Below, piece after piece: positions 5,903 through 7,716 of a stretch of DNA of 7,716 bases. The first letter of the stretch is position 1. Each line of letters begins with the position of its first letter. Under the pieces are notes generated by a model. That model did no database searches, was not told the origin of the DNA, and saw only the letters and a program-made list of their open reading frames with translations. The stretch covers positions 1 through 7,716 of the forward strand of contig JAAFHI010000127.1 of assembly GCA_013298335.1 (NCBI GenBank), given 5' to 3'. Source of the stretch: Actinomycetota bacterium (lineage in GTDB: Bacteria; Acidobacteriota; Blastocatellia; Chloracidobacteriales; Chloracidobacteriaceae). Made by a program: the position numbers and the translations under genes.

Positions 5903-5932
5903 AACCTACTCAGCGGGTTACAGGAGAGTCAA
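5903..5932 (-). promoter_or_regulatory. Possible sigma-70-type promoter of the SRPBCC-pucC genes
   Basis: On the minus strand TTGACT (5927-5932), 18 bp and TAGGTT (5903-5908) stand about 70 nt before the start codon. The -35 is good but the -10 is poor (3 of 6). An imperfect dyad (CCTG-aaagc-AACC ... GGTT-a-CAGG, 5894-5924) overlaps the spacer and -10 and could be an operator. This is weak evidence. Confidence 0.25.
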
Positions 5933-5983
5933 GGCAAAGTTCGTTTTCTTACATTCACCTTTCCGGTTTTGCCTGAAAAGCGT

Positions 5984-5999
5984 GGTACGAAACTTGCTA
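5984..5999 (+). promoter_or_regulatory. Sigma-54 (-24/-12) promoter
   Basis: TGGTACG-AAAC-TTGCT matches the RpoN consensus TGGCACG-N4-TTGCW at all but one position, with GG (5985-5986) and GC (5997-5998) separated by exactly 10 bp. Transcription should begin near 6010, giving a leader of about 60 nt that ends in the strong GGGAGG ribosome site of the exported protein gene. An enhancer-binding protein would be required; its site is not identified. Confidence 0.7.
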
Positions 6000-6058
6000 A
6001 TCCTATTTATACATGCGGGAAATCCGTCATTGAGGAAACTCCGGAGAATTCCGGTCAC

Positions 6059-6064
6059 GGGAGG
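6059..6064 (+). promoter_or_regulatory. Shine-Dalgarno GGGAGG fixing the start of the exported protein
   Basis: It stands 7 nt before the ATG at 6072 and selects the start that places the signal peptide at the N-terminus. A small dyad CCGGA-GAAT-TCCGG (6042-6055) lies just before it and could modulate access. Confidence 0.7.
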
Positions 6065-6071
6065 AAAAACC

Positions 6072-6551
6072 ATGCGTCGCGCGATCATTCTTTTGCTGTT
6101 CGTGATTCTGGGAGGAGAAGCCCTCGCGCAGAGCCCCTGCCCGAGCCGACCGGCCCGCCCGGAGGACCAATCCCATGGAGCCAATGAACTCATCGAGCAG
6201 AAAAGGATCGAGTTTTCCAAAAAAATGCGGGGAAGGGTGACTGATGGGGCAGAAAATCCACTTCAAGGGGGGACAATCATCATTGTTTTCCGATATAGCC
6301 CCAGGGAAGAAGGCGAGGATACCTATCGCCTCATCGGACGCCTCAAACGCTTCCGGGCGTTTCTTCCCGAACCCGACGGTTCCTACTGTATCGCCGGTTT
6401 GCCGCCCGGAAGGTATCTCCTACAAGTCGGAACCGTGAAGCAACTGGATTTCAACGAAATGTTCCTGAGAATCCGAATCAGGAAATCGTCGCCACGCAAA
6501 CGGATTCGCGCGGTCATCAGAAACAATTTCGAACTTCGATTAGGAACATAA
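6072..6551 (+). CDS. Exported protein with CarboxypepD_reg/Cna-B-like domain
   Basis: The 159-residue product begins with a signal peptide: a short MRR n-region, a hydrophobic core AIILLLFVILGG and a probable signal peptidase I site after ALA (17-19). The mature part has a polar stretch to about residue 50, then one small beta-sandwich domain (about 52-158). RGRVTD (53-58), PLQGGTIIIVF (63-73) and DGSYCIAGLPPGRYLLQVG (102-120) fit the carboxypeptidase-regulatory or prealbumin-like pattern, in which 'G.v.d..g.pl.ga' opens the domain and 'dG.f.i.gLpPG.Y.l.v' closes it. Such domains serve in adhesion, transport or protein contacts; no enzyme activity is expected. Lys and Arg dominate the last strands. 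The frame is open upstream to 5982, but the good RBS sets the start at 6072. It follows the sigma-54 promoter and lies 15 nt before comF. No specific function can be assigned. Confidence 0.75.
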   Translation: MRRAIILLLFVILGGEALAQSPCPSRPARPEDQSHGANELIEQKRIEFSKKMRGRVTDGAENPLQGGTIIIVFRYSPREEGEDTYRLIGRLKRFRAFLPEPDGSYCIAGLPPGRYLLQVGTVKQLDFNEMFLRIRIRKSSPRKRIRAVIRNNFELRLGT

Positions 6552-6566
6552 AGCTGCGAAAACGGC

Positions 6567-7331
6567 ATGCCCCTTTCTTTCAATCACATTTTTGACGCCG
6601 CCTTCACCCTGCTCGCGCCGCAGGACTGCGCCGTGTGCGGCGGGAACGTCTCCCGGCTGGCCGACGGCGTGGTCTGCGGCGGGTGCTGGACGGCTTACCG
6701 GACGTTTCGCGAAACGTTTTACCTTGCCTGCGACCGCTGCGGACGCTGGCGGCTCACGCCAACCGGCATTGATGGAACGCCGCACCGCCTGCCGAACTGC
6801 GATCAGTGCGCCGATGCCCCGTTCGAGCGTGCCCGTTCGTGCGGTCCCTACCGCGACGGCCTGCGCCGGGCGCTGCTCGCGCTCAAACGGCGTCCGACGG
6901 TCCCCGAACCGCTCCGGGAACTGGTTTTCGAAACGTGGCGCGCCGTTCCCGAACTCCACGCCGCGGAAATCGTCGTGCCGGTCCCGCTCGCCGGACGCCG
7001 CCGCCGGGAACGGGGCTACAACCAGACCGAGTGTCTCGCCGGAATCATCGCGGAGGCTTCCGGCGCGCCGCTCGTGACGGAAGCCCTCGCCCGCGTCGTC
7101 GAAACCAGACCCCACCGAGCCGGAATGGATGACCGCGCGCGGGAACAAAGCCTCGAAAATGCGTTCCAGACCATCCGACCGCGCCTCGTGGCCGGAAAAC
7201 GGGTTTTACTGGTGGACGATGTCTTCACCTCGGGGGCGACCGTCCGCATCGCAACCACGGCGCTGCTCGTCGCGGGAGCCGCCGGGGTTTCGGTCTTCAC
7301 GGCTGGCCGGACGCTGCGCGACGGCGGATGA
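6567..7331 (+). CDS. comF: ComF family phosphoribosyltransferase-like protein
   Basis: The 254-residue protein has the ComF/GntX layout. The N-terminal double zinc-ribbon shows C21-C24...C37-C40 (CAVC and CGGC) and a second set C55-C58...C78-C81 (CDRC and CDQC). The type I phosphoribosyltransferase domain follows, with VVPVPLAGRRRRERGYNQT (136-154) and the PRPP-loop VLLVDDVFTSGATV (213-226), including the paired acidic D217-D218. Homologues are needed for natural transformation (ComFC, acting with the ComFA helicase in DNA uptake), or have less clear roles in bacteria without competence. No other competence gene is visible. The ATG has no strong Shine-Dalgarno, and the gene begins 15 nt after the exported-protein stop, so translation may depend on the upstream gene. 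The stop is at 7329-7331. Confidence 0.9.
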   Translation: MPLSFNHIFDAAFTLLAPQDCAVCGGNVSRLADGVVCGGCWTAYRTFRETFYLACDRCGRWRLTPTGIDGTPHRLPNCDQCADAPFERARSCGPYRDGLRRALLALKRRPTVPEPLRELVFETWRAVPELHAAEIVVPVPLAGRRRRERGYNQTECLAGIIAEASGAPLVTEALARVVETRPHRAGMDDRAREQSLENAFQTIRPRLVAGKRVLLVDDVFTSGATVRIATTALLVAGAAGVSVFTAGRTLRDGG

Positions 7332-7357
7332 AGCCCAAACCGCCGCTTCGCCCATCC

Positions 7358-7378
7358 AACTTTGAACTTGGAACTTTT
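7358..7378 (+). repeat. Three tandem heptamers AACTTKK
   Basis: AACTTTG, AACTTGG and AACTTTT follow each other without spacing, 26 nt after the comF stop. This is a short microsatellite-like run in the comF-pspA gap, with no visible role. Confidence 0.6.
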
Positions 7379-7397
7379 TACCGGCGACTGCTAGACT
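7368..7397 (+). promoter_or_regulatory. Possible promoter of the PspA gene
   Basis: TTGGAA (7368-7373), 18 bp and TAGACT (7392-7397) each match the sigma-70 consensus at 4 of 6 positions. A dyad CGTCCG-N11-CGGACG (7398-7420) would lie at the start of the transcript. No sigma-54 pattern, usual for pspA in enterobacteria, is visible in this gap. This is weak evidence. Confidence 0.25.
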
Positions 7398-7487
7398 CGT
7401 CCGGCTTCACTCGACGGACGGATTTGAGAAACCTTTTCCCGGTTTTCGCCGTTTTCCGTGCCGCGTTACCAGATACGCCTTACACTC

Positions 7488-7492
7488 GGAGG
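7488..7492 (+). promoter_or_regulatory. Shine-Dalgarno GGAGG of the PspA gene
   Basis: The site is strong but stands 11 nt before the ATG at 7504, a longer spacing than at the other genes here. No closer alternative start is seen that would keep the conserved N-terminus. Confidence 0.55.
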
Positions 7493-7503
7493 ACCACCTC
7501 GTC

Positions 7504-7716
7504 ATGTGGGAAAGACTCAAACGCCTGTTTCGTTCGATTTTCGGAGGCATCATTGATTCCGCCGAGGATCCAGAGCTGATTCTTCAGCAAATCATCCGCG
7601 ACATGCGGGACCAAGTGCCGAGACTGAACGAAAACGTCGCGCAGGTGATGTCGAACGAAAAGCTGCTCGAACGCGAGTCCGCCCAGCTTGAACGCGAAGT
7701 CACCGACCTCGACGGC
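7504..7716 (+). CDS. pspA: PspA/IM30 (VIPP1) family protein, N-terminal part
   Basis: The window ends inside this gene after 71 codons. The product opens with an amphipathic helix (MWERLKRLFRSIFGGIIDSA), the membrane-binding helix of the family, followed by AEDPELILQQIIRDMRDQV (20-38), the signature that begins the long coiled-coil. The rest (LNENVAQVMSNEKLLERESAQLERE) keeps heptad-like hydrophobic spacing. PspA and VIPP1 form ESCRT-III-like assemblies that protect or remodel the cytoplasmic or photosynthetic membranes. In a phototroph a VIPP1-like role is possible, but the C-terminal extension that marks VIPP1 lies beyond the window. Confidence 0.88.
   Translation, partial: MWERLKRLFRSIFGGIIDSAEDPELILQQIIRDMRDQVPRLNENVAQVMSNEKLLERESAQLEREVTDLDG

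Noticed and set aside
5861..6187. Plus-strand open frame of 108 residues in the divergent region
   Set aside because: It runs through the sigma-54 promoter and overlaps the exported-protein gene in another frame; it has no ribosome site and no recognisable domain.

Overview
The window carries genes for the last steps of bacteriochlorophyll synthesis, so it comes from a GC-rich anoxygenic phototroph. A UbiA-family (bacterio)chlorophyll synthase (BchG), a geranylgeranyl reductase (BchP) and a BCH2/PucC-type MFS protein lie together on the minus strand. That trio is typical of phototrophs that make tail-esterified bacteriochlorophyll. The lineage cannot be fixed from the sequence alone. The gene order, with a lipoprotein intradiol dioxygenase-like gene and an SRPBCC gene mixed in and no puf, puh or crt neighbours visible, does not look like the classical proteobacterial photosynthesis cluster. 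A less-studied phototrophic phylum, for example an acidobacterial one, is possible but unproven.

Layout from the left: (1) 2-118 (+) is the tail of a probable glycerophosphodiester phosphodiesterase. (2) 118-221 is a near-complete fill of the convergent gap by a 27-nt perfect inverted repeat. (3) 221-5836 is a minus-strand block transcribed right to left: SRPBCC-like protein, PucC-like transporter, a 653-bp non-coding gap with a tandem hairpin repeat array, BchP, a secreted lipoprotein of the intradiol dioxygenase fold, BchG. (4) 5837-6071 is a divergent intergenic region with a very good sigma-54 (-24/-12) promoter facing right. (5) 6072-7331 (+) holds a small exported protein with a CarboxypepD_reg/Cna-B-like domain, then ComF. 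(6) 7504 to the window edge (+) is the N-terminus of a PspA/IM30 (VIPP1) membrane-stress protein.

How the genes may work together: BchG attaches geranylgeranyl (or phytyl) diphosphate to bacteriochlorophyllide, BchP reduces the tail to phytyl, and PucC-like proteins help deliver or assemble pigment into membrane complexes. The SRPBCC protein ends 13 nt upstream of pucC and probably acts with it; a role in binding a hydrophobic ligand is a guess from the fold. The dioxygenase-like lipoprotein lies outside the cytoplasm, so it is unlikely to be a direct biosynthetic enzyme for the cytoplasmic steps. Its position between bchP and bchG is the most unexpected part of the gene order. The right-hand genes look functionally separate.

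No tRNA, rRNA, CRISPR array, transposase or integrase was seen.
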